The translations under genes and the position numbers were made by a program. A stretch of DNA of 41,334 bases from CAZFLM01 sp964519955 (GTDB taxonomy: Bacteria; Armatimonadota; Chthonomonadetes; Chthonomonadales; CAJBBX01), in the NCBI GenBank assembly GCA_964519955.1, contig CAZFLM010000061.1:1-41334 (forward strand), read 5' to 3'. How positions within the stretch are numbered: the first letter of the stretch is position 1; every line of letters begins with the position of its first letter. Below are positions 9,136 through 16,672 of this stretch, in pieces. The notes beneath the pieces are model-generated. The model was not told the origin of the DNA. It saw only the letters and a program-made list of their open reading frames with translations, and made no database searches.

Positions 9136-9162
9136 CAGGAAGCGGCCCCTGGTCGCTTCCTG
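9136..9162 (+). terminator. hairpin terminator of the original tRNA-Ser gene
   Basis: Perfect 9-bp stem CAGGAAGCG / CGCTTCCTG with a 9-nt loop, starting 11 nt after the CCA and followed by TTT. It fits a Rho-independent terminator for the tRNA, now stranded behind the 3' half copy. Confidence 0.7.
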
Positions 9163-9215
9163 TTTGGCATTCAACCTCAGGCGCCGTCCGATGCCTCCTG
9201 ATGAAAGGCCCTCCC

Positions 9216-10433
9216 ATGCCATCCGACTACGACCCCAACGTGTGGCCGCCGCCACCTCCGCGACACGAGTCGCCGCCGTCGAACCCGCGCGCGCCCCGTA
9301 CGGGGTTCCCGCCGCGCCTGCACGACTGCGTGCGCTACCCGCTGACCACGGCGGTGTGCATGGCGGCCATCGCGACGACGCTGGCCTGGCACCTGAAGGT
9401 GGGCATCGACTGGGCGTTCATGGACTCCCGCGCCTGGCACGGCGAGCCCTGGCGCCTGGTGACCTCGGCGCTGCCCCACGGCGGGCCGTTCCACCTGCTC
9501 TTCAACCTGGCCTGGACATGGGCGCTCGGCATCTGGCTCGAGCGGGAGCTGGGCACGCTGCGCTACGCCGGCATCCTGCTGCTGCTGGCTGCCGGCTCGG
9601 CGGCGGCCGACTTTGCGCTCGAGTCGGGCGGCGTCGGGCTCTCGGGGGTTGGCTACGGTCTCTGCTTCCTGCTCTGGGTGCTGCAGAAGCGCGACTCCCG
9701 GTTCCGTGGGGCGGTCGATCTGGGCACCGTCAAGCTGTTCGCCTACTGGTTCGTCCTGTGCATCGTGCTGACGGAGTTGAACATCTGGCAGATCGCCAAC
9801 GTGGCGCACGCGTCCGGGGCCGTGCTGGGAGCGCTGCTCGGGGTGGCGATGGGCGCGCGCGGTGGGCAGCGCCTGGCGGCGTGGGCGGGGCTCGGCGGCG
9901 TTCTGGCGCTGACAGTGGTAGGCAGCACCGTGGCGCGGCCGTACGTGAACTTCGGCGGCGGCGCGGCGCACGAGGTGGCGAACGCGGCATTGCGCGAGAT
10001 GGAGGCAGGCCGCTACGATCGCGGCGCCAAGCTGCTGCGCCAGGCCGTGGAGCAGAACCCCAAGATGGACTGGGCGTGGTACGACCTGGCGATCGCCGAG
10101 GCGCGCCTCGACCGGACCGATGCCGCCATCGACGCGCTGCGCAAGAGCCTGGCGCTGGACGGCGATCAGCCCGAGGCGAAGCGGCTCCTGGCGCAGGAGC
10201 TGACCACGAAGGGCGCCGCGCTCCACGAGGCCGGCGACGAGCGCGGGGCGGAGAAGCACTACCGCGAGGCGGTCGCGCTGGACGATCAGGTCGCTGAAGC
10301 CTGGTACAACCTCGGCTCGATCTACGAGGAGCGCGGGCAGAAGGTCGACGCGCGGACCGCGTACAACAAGGCGATGCAGATCGATCCGAGCAACAAGGAC
10401 TACCGCGACGCCGACGAGCGAATGGCGAGGTAG
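9216..10433 (+). CDS. rhomboid family intramembrane serine protease with C-terminal TPRs
   Basis: Membrane protease that would cleave transmembrane substrates within the bilayer. From ATG 9216 (GAAAGG 7 nt upstream; ATG 9201 is a weaker alternative) it has 405 residues. A proline-rich cytosolic N-terminus of about 35 residues precedes six or so hydrophobic helices. The HxxxN motif is H93-N97 (HLLFN), the nucleophile S143 sits in GLSGVGYG, and the catalytic His is H198 (NVAHASGAVLG). From about residue 250 there are three TPR-like repeats, which probably bind partner proteins. It is the first chromosomal gene after the island and converges with the histidine kinase. Confidence 0.9.
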   Translation: MPSDYDPNVWPPPPPRHESPPSNPRAPRTGFPPRLHDCVRYPLTTAVCMAAIATTLAWHLKVGIDWAFMDSRAWHGEPWRLVTSALPHGGPFHLLFNLAWTWALGIWLERELGTLRYAGILLLLAAGSAAADFALESGGVGLSGVGYGLCFLLWVLQKRDSRFRGAVDLGTVKLFAYWFVLCIVLTELNIWQIANVAHASGAVLGALLGVAMGARGGQRLAAWAGLGGVLALTVVGSTVARPYVNFGGGAAHEVANAALREMEAGRYDRGAKLLRQAVEQNPKMDWAWYDLAIAEARLDRTDAAIDALRKSLALDGDQPEAKRLLAQELTTKGAALHEAGDERGAEKHYREAVALDDQVAEAWYNLGSIYEERGQKVDARTAYNKAMQIDPSNKDYRDADERMAR

Positions 10434-10469
10434 GTGCGGGGCAGGAACGCGAGTGCGAGTGTGCCCCGG

Positions 10470-11927
10470 CTACGGAGCGCCCCGTGGGGTGTCTGGCTGC
10501 TCCGCGGGCCGCGCGGGCAACTGGAGGACGAACTCCGCTCCCTCGCCGGGCTCGCTCGCCACGGTCAGCTCGCCCCCATGCGCGACGGCGATGGCTCGCG
10601 CGATAGCCAGTCCCAGGCCTGCCCCGCCGGAGCGCCGCGCCCTGGCAGGATCGGCACGGTAGAAGCGCTCGAAGATGGCTGAGCGCAGTTCCAGCGCGAT
10701 GCCCGGCCCGCTGTCCCGCACAGTGATCCGCGCATTGCCGTCTGCCATGCCCACGCCGATGCGCACGGCGGAGCCTGCCGGCGAGTAGCGCAGCGCGTTG
10801 TCCAGGAGGTTGTCGACCACCTGGCGCAGGCGGTCGGCGTCTCCGGTGACGCTGACTTCTTCGGCCGCGTCCACGATCAGCTCGATGCCGGCATCGCGCG
10901 CGCGCTGCGCGCACGCGGCCGCCGCCTCCCGCGCGACTCCGTCCAGCCTCACCTCGCCTCCCCCGACGACGAGCTGCCCCGCATCGGCCCTCGACAGCGT
11001 GAGTAAGTCCGCCACGAGCCTTGACAGCCGATCGACCTCGCTCAGCGTCACCTGGAGCGTGTCGCGGCACTCGTCGGCCGTGCGCGGACGGCGCAGCGCC
11101 ACCTCGACAGTGCCGCGCAGGTTGGAGAGCCGCGTGCGCAGCTCGTGGGACGCATCGGCCACGAAGCGGCGCTGATCGCGAAACGCTGCGTCAAGGCGCG
11201 TGAGCATCTCGTTGAGGACGGCCGTGACGTGGCGCAACTCCTCGTCCGGCGACACGTCCGGGATGCGCGCGGCCAGGTTGTGCTCCCCCACCGCGCGCGA
11301 GGCCGCGGCGATCCGGCTGAGCGGCCGGGTGAGCCTGCTGGCGAGCCGGCCCGACGCCCAGGCTGCTAGCGCACCGGTGGCGACGAGGGCCGCCAGGATG
11401 ACTCCGAGCAGAGAGCGCAGTGAGCGGTGCATCGGCTCCTGCGAGATGGCGATGATCGCGACGAGGGGGCGGCCCTGCCGGTCTCGCAGCGGGTAGTAGA
11501 TGGCGCGGCACGGGGCTCCCGCTAAGCGAGTATCGACGAACGAGAGAGAGCCCGCGCGGGCCATGGCGGCATGGCGAGGATCGGACTCCAGGTTCTGCCC
11601 ATGCTCCAGGTTGGCCGTGCGCGCGACGATCTTGCCCGCTCGGTCCTCTATCTGCACGAACTCCTCGTAGCCGGAGCCTCCGGGCAGCGCCAGGTGGGCG
11701 GGGGGCCCCTTGGGCAGGTCGATGCCGCCGGCGGGCTCGTGGAAGGCGGCGGCGATCTGGGTGCGGGCGATGCTGAGGAGGGCGTCGTCGAGGTTGGCCT
11801 GCAGGGCGCGGCTGGCGCCCAGATACACGACGAGGCCGGTGGCGGTCAGCACGCCGATGGCCAGGAGCGCCGTGCTGGCCATCAGGCGCGCCCGGAAGGT
11901 CGGTGGGTTCCCGCCGAGAGCGCGCAT
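10470..11927 (-). CDS. sensor histidine kinase (HAMP-HisKA-HATPase)
   Basis: Membrane sensor kinase of 485 residues. One transmembrane helix lies at about 14-38, a periplasmic sensing loop follows to about 170, and a second helix lies at about 172-192. Then come HAMP, HisKA with the phospho-acceptor H261, and the ATPase domain: N box DNLLDNALRYSP at 372-383, G1 DSGPGI at 405, F box FERFYRAD at 419, G2 GGAGLGLAIA at 434. The H box reads HELRTRL where nearly all kinases have HELRTPL. That Pro-to-Arg change may alter phosphatase or kinase balance. It starts 9 nt after the regulator's stop, so the two form one operon. The layout resembles heavy-metal sensors such as CusS, which agrees with the cation exporter across the divergent promoter. 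The ligand is not visible. Confidence 0.93.
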   Translation of the reverse strand: MRALGGNPPTFRARLMASTALLAIGVLTATGLVVYLGASRALQANLDDALLSIARTQIAAAFHEPAGGIDLPKGPPAHLALPGGSGYEEFVQIEDRAGKIVARTANLEHGQNLESDPRHAAMARAGSLSFVDTRLAGAPCRAIYYPLRDRQGRPLVAIIAISQEPMHRSLRSLLGVILAALVATGALAAWASGRLASRLTRPLSRIAAASRAVGEHNLAARIPDVSPDEELRHVTAVLNEMLTRLDAAFRDQRRFVADASHELRTRLSNLRGTVEVALRRPRTADECRDTLQVTLSEVDRLSRLVADLLTLSRADAGQLVVGGGEVRLDGVAREAAAACAQRARDAGIELIVDAAEEVSVTGDADRLRQVVDNLLDNALRYSPAGSAVRIGVGMADGNARITVRDSGPGIALELRSAIFERFYRADPARARRSGGAGLGLAIARAIAVAHGGELTVASEPGEGAEFVLQLPARPAEQPDTPRGAP

Positions 11928-11936
11928 CAGCAGCGC

Positions 11937-12608
11937 CTAGCCGGCCGCGTTGAGGACAAAGCCTGCGCCTCGCACAGTCTCGATGACATCCGGATCGCGC
12001 CCGAGCTCATTCCGCAGGTAGCGGATGTAGACATCCACGACGTTCGAGTCCGGGGCCGCGCCGCTCTCCCACACGTGCTCCCACAGCTCGGTGCGGCTGA
12101 CGACCTTGCCGGCGTTGCGCGCCAGGTACTCGATGAGCCCGTACTCCCGGGCGGTGAGCGGCAGAGGCACGCCGTCCCGCGTCACCCGACGGCGGTTCGT
12201 GTCGATGCAGAGCGATCCGAGCGACAGGATCGCCGGGCTGAGCGGTAGGCGGCTGCGCCTGAGCAGCGCGCGCAGCCTGGCGACCAACTCGTCGAACGAG
12301 AACGGCTTGACGAGGTAGTCGTCGCCGCCCAACTCCAGGCCGCACACGCGGTCGCTGATCTCGTCCCTCGCGGTCAGGAAGAGAATGGCGACCGTGAGCC
12401 CGTCCGCCCGCCAGCGTCGGCACAGCGAGTACCCGTCCTCGCCGGGCAGCATGACGTCGAGCAGGATCGCGTCGTACTCGTTCACCGCGACGGCCTCATC
12501 GGCGGACGGGCCGGTGTCGGCGACATCGACCGCGAACCCCTCCTCCGAGAGCCCGCGACGCAGGAAGGCTGCCGTAGGCTCTTCATCCTCGACCACCAGG
12601 ATCTTCAT
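11937..12608 (-). CDS. OmpR/PhoB-family response regulator
   Basis: DNA-binding regulator of 223 residues, partner of the kinase just downstream. The receiver domain has the acidic pair E7-D8, phospho-acceptor D51 (AILLDVMLP), T79 (LFLTARDE) and K101 (YLVKPFSFDE). The winged-helix effector domain fills about 130-220 (LTAREYGLIEYLARNAGKVVSR, VDVYIRYLRNELG). The start MKILVVEDEE at 12608 is clear from the family. A longer frame exists upstream but lacks similarity. A phased direct repeat 22 nt upstream of the ATG suggests autoregulation (see 12631-12647). Confidence 0.95.
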   Translation of the reverse strand: MKILVVEDEEPTAAFLRRGLSEEGFAVDVADTGPSADEAVAVNEYDAILLDVMLPGEDGYSLCRRWRADGLTVAILFLTARDEISDRVCGLELGGDDYLVKPFSFDELVARLRALLRRSRLPLSPAILSLGSLCIDTNRRRVTRDGVPLPLTAREYGLIEYLARNAGKVVSRTELWEHVWESGAAPDSNVVDVYIRYLRNELGRDPDVIETVRGAGFVLNAAG

Positions 12609-12630
12609 GCCTCCATCCTGGCACAGCCCA

Positions 12631-12647
12631 GATGAGAGCACGATGAG
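12631..12647 (-). promoter_or_regulatory. 11-bp-phased direct repeat upstream of the response regulator (probable operator)
   Basis: Read on the minus strand, the segment is CTCATCGTGCTCTCATC: two CTCATC copies with an 11-bp period. One helical turn spacing is the hallmark of OmpR-class binding sites. Ten nucleotides after the second copy lies CAGGAT, the position of the -10 box in the mirrored site. That would put the transcript start near the ATG, giving a very short or absent leader. Confidence 0.6.
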
Positions 12648-12684
12648 TGGCGGGCTCTGCGTGCGGAGGGCCGCGGCCCGGCGG

Positions 12685-12706
12685 CCTCTCATCGTCCTCT
12701 CATCGT
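12685..12706 (+). promoter_or_regulatory. 11-bp tandem repeat upstream of the zinc-ribbon gene (probable operator)
   Basis: Two perfect, contiguous copies of CCTCTCATCGT (12685-12695 and 12696-12706). Its 17-nt core matches the site in front of the response regulator at all but one position, in the opposite orientation. It occupies the place of a -35 box ahead of TATGCT at 12715-12720. Confidence 0.65.
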
Positions 12707-12714
12707 TCCTCCTG

Positions 12715-12720
12715 TATGCT
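12715..12720 (+). promoter_or_regulatory. -10 box of the zinc-ribbon/CDF operon
   Basis: TATGCT begins 10 nt after the second CTCATC core, the spacing seen when an OmpR-class activator replaces the -35 contact. The start codon follows at 12752, leaving a leader of about 25 nt. Confidence 0.5.
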
Positions 12721-12751
12721 GGGAGCATTCCGCACCTTGGAGGAAGCGAAG

Positions 12752-13075
12752 ATGCAGTGCCCAGTGTGCAGCGTCGATCTCGTGATGGCGGATCGGTCTG
12801 GGATCGAGATCGACTACTGCCCGAAGTGCCGCGGGGTCTGGCTGGATCGCGGCGAACTCGACAAGATCATCGAGCGCTCGAATGCGATGACAGATCAGGC
12901 GCCCATGGGCCAGCGCGGCGCCATGCCTGTTGCTCCGTCCTACGGGCAGTTCGCGCCGCGGCACGATGACGACCACGACCGTGGCCACGGCGACGATGAC
13001 CGGCGCCACTCGGAGCATGGGTGGGGCCGGCGCAGGCGCGGCGGGTGGCTCGGTGGCATATTCGGCGACGACTGA
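12752..13075 (+). CDS. TFIIB-type zinc-ribbon protein with His/Asp-rich tail
   Basis: A 107-residue protein starting at ATG 12752 with GGAGG at 12739-12743. Residues 1-45 are a zf-TFIIB ribbon, C3xxC6 and C23xxC26, followed by GVWLDRGELDKII, the standard C-terminal helix of this family. Residues 75-95 are rich in His and Asp (HDDDHDRGHGDDD), which would bind divalent metal. The C-terminus is basic and glycine-rich (RRRRGGWLGGIFGDD). The molecular role of such proteins is unknown. The metal-binding tail, the cation exporter 16 nt downstream and the two-component operator upstream suggest a part in metal handling; that is inference. Confidence 0.85.
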   Translation: MQCPVCSVDLVMADRSGIEIDYCPKCRGVWLDRGELDKIIERSNAMTDQAPMGQRGAMPVAPSYGQFAPRHDDDHDRGHGDDDRRHSEHGWGRRRRGGWLGGIFGDD

Positions 13076-13091
13076 CGAGGCAGGCAGCACC

Positions 13092-14057
13092 GTGACGACA
13101 CCCGATTGTGCGGTCACTGAGAAGTGCCGGGTCGCGCTCACGTCCGTGGGCGCGGCCGTGGTGCTGACAGGCACGAAGCTGGCGGTGGGCCTCGCCACGG
13201 GCAGCCTTGGTCTGCTGTCGGAGGCGGCGCACTCGGGGCTCGACCTGGTGGCCGCCGCGATCACCTACGCGGCCGTCCGCGTGTCGGGCAAACCGCCGGA
13301 CGCGGAGCATCGCTACGGGCACGGCAAGGTAGAGAACCTCTCGGCGCTCGTGGAGACGCTGCTCCTGCTCGTTACCTGCGTCTGGATCATGCGGGAGGCC
13401 GTGTCGAGGCTGTTCTTCCGCGAGGTGGAGGTGGAGGCCACCGCCTGGTCGTTCGTCGTCATCCTCACCTCGATCGTCATCGACGTCTCCCGGTCGCGCG
13501 CTCTGATGCGGGTCGCGCGCAAGCACAACAGCCAGGCTCTCGAGGCCGATGCCCTCCACTTCAGCACGGACGTCTGGAGTTCGGCGGTCGTGCTCCTCGG
13601 CCTGGTGTGCGTGGCCGTGGGCGCCGCCCTGCCGCAGTACCGATGGCTGGAGCGCGCCGACGCCATAGCTGCCCTCGCCGTCGCGCTGATCGTGATCCAT
13701 GTGGGCGTGATGCTCGGAAAGCGCGCCATCGACGCCCTGCTGGATCGCGCCCCGTCCGGCGCAACGGCCGAGGTAGAGCGCATCGCGCGAAGCGTGGAGG
13801 GGGTGCAGGCCTGCACGCAGGTCCGAGTGCGCGAGTCCGGCCACCTGACGTTTGTGGACCTCGTGATATCGATCAACCGCCGAGTGCCGTTCGAGGACAG
13901 CCACGCCATCAGCACCGCGGTCGAGGAGCGAGTGCGGGCAGCCATGCCGGAGGCCGATGTGCTCGTGCATGCCGAGCCGACCCTTGGTCCGCGCAGGCGA
14001 CACTCCGCGCACACCGGTGGCAACGCGAGCGGGCACCAGAAGAGGGAGACGCCGTGA
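13092..14057 (+). CDS. cation diffusion facilitator (CDF) family divalent metal exporter
   Basis: Inner-membrane metal/proton antiporter of 321 residues, exporting Zn, Fe, Mn or a similar ion. The GTG start at 13092 gives a normal family length. Six transmembrane helices fill about 15-215. Metal site A is formed by E44-A-A-H47-S-G-L-D51 in helix 2 and D153-A-L-H156-F-S-T-D160 in helix 5; Glu in place of Asp at 44 is common in some clades. The C-terminal cytosolic domain (about 220-300) has the ferredoxin-like dimer fold (GVQACTQVRVRESGHLTFVDLVISI). It follows the zinc-ribbon gene by 16 nt in one operon, probably under the two-component system. The metal cannot be settled from sequence alone. 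Confidence 0.92.
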   Translation: MTTPDCAVTEKCRVALTSVGAAVVLTGTKLAVGLATGSLGLLSEAAHSGLDLVAAAITYAAVRVSGKPPDAEHRYGHGKVENLSALVETLLLLVTCVWIMREAVSRLFFREVEVEATAWSFVVILTSIVIDVSRSRALMRVARKHNSQALEADALHFSTDVWSSAVVLLGLVCVAVGAALPQYRWLERADAIAALAVALIVIHVGVMLGKRAIDALLDRAPSGATAEVERIARSVEGVQACTQVRVRESGHLTFVDLVISINRRVPFEDSHAISTAVEERVRAAMPEADVLVHAEPTLGPRRRHSAHTGGNASGHQKRETP

Positions 14058-14105
14058 AGGAACTGAGCGAAGGACTGAGCCTGGGGCAGAAGGTCTTGGG
14101 GGTGG

Positions 14106-14207
14106 ATGGCCGGCTGGCCCCTCTGGGCGAAGATCGCAGCGATCGTGCTGTTCGCAGTCGTGGGCCTCGCGGTGCTGCGCGGGCTACAGGGCGAGGGTGG
14201 CGACTGA
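14106..14207 (+). CDS. possible 33-residue single-pass membrane peptide
   Basis: ATG 14106 opens MAGWPLWAKIAAIVLFAVVG followed by LAVLRGLQGEGGD and TGA. One hydrophobic helix of about 20 residues has a Lys before it and an Arg after it. A G-rich stretch (GGGGGTGG) just upstream could serve as a ribosome site. It lies 48 nt downstream of the CDF gene on the same strand and ends 14 nt before the convergent uppP stop. The codon pattern is plausible, but such short frames are hard to prove. Confidence 0.4.
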   Translation: MAGWPLWAKIAAIVLFAVVGLAVLRGLQGEGGD

Positions 14208-14220
14208 CCGGTACCCGCGC

Positions 14221-15180
14221 CTACGGCGAGGGCCCCAGATGCCCCCGCGCGTACGCCCACCGGTCCCTTGGCGCCGCCTGCCCAGACAGCTCCCCGCCGG
14301 TGCCGGGCACGGGGATGCGGATCGGCGTGCGCAGCTCGATGGGCGAGTCCGCCGGGCTGTCGCCGCCGGGGCCGCGGTCGATGGCGGGAACGATGCGGGC
14401 GGAGACGAGGGCGAGGACCGCCGCGGCAACCACGATGCGGTAGGCGACGAAGCAGTAAGTGCTGTGGCTCCGCAGGAAGCCCATGAACCAGTGGATGGAG
14501 GCTAAGCCCACGATGAACGCGATGGCGGTGGCCACGAGGAGCGGACCGATCTCGGTGGCGGCGATCTGAGAGCGCTCATCCCAGCACTCCTTCAGGCCGG
14601 CGGCGAAGGCGGCGGGAAGGCTAAGCAGGAACGAGAAGCGCGCCGCCGTGGAGCGTTCGAGCCCCAGCAGCAGCGCGGCGGTCATGGTGGTGCCGGAGCG
14701 AGAGGCGCCCGGGATGAGCGCAAAGGCCTGCCCGATGCCCACGATGAGCCCATCCATCAGCGTCAGCGTGCCCATCGCGCGGGCTGCCTTGTACCGGGCC
14801 TCGGCCAACGCAAGCAGAAGCGCGAAGCCCGCCATGCTGCCCGCCACCACGTAGAGGGAGCGCCACTCCACCTCGATGCTGTGCTTCAGCAGCACGCCGC
14901 AGACGAGTATGGGCAGCGTGCCCAGGCCGATGGGCACCAGAAGCCGCCGATCCACGCCGACCTCGGACCGCCCCCTCCCAAGCAGGGCGACCAGGTCGCG
15001 GCGGAAGTAGACGAGCGCGGCGAGGACCGTGCCCCACTGCACGATGGCGGTGAACGCGGCGCCCGGATCGGACCAGCCCAGCAGGACCGGCACCACTCGC
15101 AGGTGCGCCGTGCTGCTGATCGGCAGCCACTCGGTCACTCCCTGCACAAAGCCCAGCAGTATGGCTTCGACGTAGCCCAC
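14221..15180 (-). CDS. uppP: undecaprenyl-diphosphatase (UppP/BacA family)
   Basis: Membrane phosphatase that recycles undecaprenyl diphosphate to the monophosphate carrier for peptidoglycan synthesis; overproduction gives bacitracin resistance. From GTG 15180 (AAGGGG 6 nt upstream) it has 319 residues. Both signature motifs are present: GFVQGVTEWLPISSTAHL near the N-terminus (E17 and the ISSTAH segment) and the PGxSRSG-type motif GASRSGTT in the middle. About eight hydrophobic helices follow the family pattern. The last 50 residues (from about 270) form a hydrophilic Pro/Gly/Arg-rich tail not usual in the family. It lies downstream of cysS, separated by a strong terminator. Confidence 0.93.
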   Translation of the reverse strand: MGYVEAILLGFVQGVTEWLPISSTAHLRVVPVLLGWSDPGAAFTAIVQWGTVLAALVYFRRDLVALLGRGRSEVGVDRRLLVPIGLGTLPILVCGVLLKHSIEVEWRSLYVVAGSMAGFALLLALAEARYKAARAMGTLTLMDGLIVGIGQAFALIPGASRSGTTMTAALLLGLERSTAARFSFLLSLPAAFAAGLKECWDERSQIAATEIGPLLVATAIAFIVGLASIHWFMGFLRSHSTYCFVAYRIVVAAAVLALVSARIVPAIDRGPGGDSPADSPIELRTPIRIPVPGTGGELSGQAAPRDRWAYARGHLGPSP

Positions 15181-15222
15181 CCGAATCCCCTTCTGAACTG
15201 AACCGAACAGCCACATATGCAA

Positions 15223-15249
15223 ACTGGGCCGCGCACCGCGCGGCCCAGT
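15223..15249 (-). terminator. terminator of cysS
   Basis: Perfect 12-bp stem ACTGGGCCGCGC / GCGCGGCCCAGT with loop ACC, 12 nt past the cysS stop. On the minus strand TTGCAT follows. It separates cysS from uppP. Confidence 0.75.
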
Positions 15250-15261
15250 CGTTCCGCTCCC

Positions 15262-16653
15262 CTACAACAGCCGCTTCTTGACCGTGGTGCCCTTCGGGCT
15301 GTCGGCCACCTCGTAGCCCATGTCGATGAGCTGGTTGCGCAGGGCGTCTGATCTGGCCCAGTCCTTCGCCTTGCGGGCCGCATCACGCTCGCTCACGAGG
15401 GCCTGCACGTCGGCGGGGATCTCCTCCTCGACCGGCTGCGAGCGCTTCTCGATGTCCAGCCCGAGCACCGCGTCGAACTCCAGCCAGAGGCGGCGGCTGC
15501 CATGGCGGTTCAGCAGGCCCACCACCTGCGGCATGTTGAGGTCGTCGTTCAGCGCGGCCAGGACCTCCGCTCGCGCCTCGGCATAGCGCGCGTCGTCCGC
15601 GAGCGGGTCGGCATCCGTCCGCATGGTGTAGACGCGGCGCAGACCGGTCTGCGCGGCCTCCAGGTTGTCGAAGGAGAAGCGCAGCTCCGAGCGGTAGTGC
15701 GCCTGGAGGCACAGGTAGCGGTAGGCCAGCGGGTCGAAGCCGCGATCAGCCAGGACCTTGACGGTGAGGAAGTTGTCGAGCGACTTGGACATCTTCTCGA
15801 CGCCCTCCGCCTCGCCGGACGCTGCCTGCTTGACGATGTTCAGGAACTCGCCGTGCAGCCAGCAGCGGGCGAACTGCTTGCCCGTGGCGCACTCGCTCTG
15901 GGCAACCTCGTTGGTGTGGTGCACCGTGATGTGGTCGACGCCGCCGCAGTGGATGTCGAACGAGTCGCCCAGGTACTTCATGCTCATGGCCGAGCACTCG
16001 ATGTGCCACCCCGGATAGCCGGGGCCCCACGGGCTGTCCCACTGCATGATGTGGCGCGGGCGATTGGTGAACCAGAGCACGAAGTCGTTCGGGTGCCGCT
16101 TCTCGTCCTGCTGCTGGACGCGGCCCCCTGCGCCCGCCTGCAGTCCGCCCAGGTCGAGCCGCGCGAACTCGGAGTAGCGCGCGAACTTGGACGTGTCGAA
16201 GTAGACCGCGTCGGGCGTGATGTAGCCGTAGCCGTTCGCCAGGATGCGCTCGGTGAGGGCGATCATCTCGGCGACGTGCTCGGTGGCGCGGCAGATGACC
16301 TCGGGGCGCTCGATGTTGAGCTTGGCCATGTCCTCGAGCCAGGCGTTCTCGTACTTGCGCGCCAACTCCCAGACGTCGAGCCCCTCGCGGCGGGCGCCGG
16401 CCTCCATCTTGTCCTCGCCCTCGTCCGCGTCCGACTCCAGGTGGCCCACGTCGGTGATGTTCATGACGTGGGTGACCTTGAAGCCGTTGAACCGCAGCGC
16501 GCGGCGCAGCACGTCCTCGAAGATGTAGGTGCGCAGATTGCCGATGTGCGCGAAGTTGTAGACGGTGGGACCGCAGCAGTACATGCGGGCAGTGCCCGGC
16601 TCGATCGGTACGAACTCCTCTTTGGAGCGCGAGAGCGTGTTGTAGAGTTGCAT
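15262..16653 (-). CDS. cysS: cysteinyl-tRNA synthetase
   Basis: Charges tRNA-Cys with cysteine. It has 463 residues from ATG 16653 (MQLYNTLSRSKEEF), the family's normal start; the longer frame upstream overlaps the glycosylase gene. Class I signatures are YNFAHIGN, the HIGH motif with Asn at the last position, and EKMSKSLDN for the KMSKS loop. The zinc-binding residues include the Cys of CCGPTVYN and the Cys/His of GWHIECSAMS and GGVDHITVHHTNE. Two small insertions stand out: a Gly/Gln-rich stretch (AGAGGRVQQQDEKRH) before WFTNRPRH and a Gly/Glu insert just before KMSKS. It follows the glycosylase gene by 19 nt, so the two are probably cotranscribed. Confidence 0.96.
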   Translation of the reverse strand: MQLYNTLSRSKEEFVPIEPGTARMYCCGPTVYNFAHIGNLRTYIFEDVLRRALRFNGFKVTHVMNITDVGHLESDADEGEDKMEAGARREGLDVWELARKYENAWLEDMAKLNIERPEVICRATEHVAEMIALTERILANGYGYITPDAVYFDTSKFARYSEFARLDLGGLQAGAGGRVQQQDEKRHPNDFVLWFTNRPRHIMQWDSPWGPGYPGWHIECSAMSMKYLGDSFDIHCGGVDHITVHHTNEVAQSECATGKQFARCWLHGEFLNIVKQAASGEAEGVEKMSKSLDNFLTVKVLADRGFDPLAYRYLCLQAHYRSELRFSFDNLEAAQTGLRRVYTMRTDADPLADDARYAEARAEVLAALNDDLNMPQVVGLLNRHGSRRLWLEFDAVLGLDIEKRSQPVEEEIPADVQALVSERDAARKAKDWARSDALRNQLIDMGYEVADSPKGTTVKKRLL

Positions 16654-16672
16654 GTGTGTGCCTTCCCCGGCG

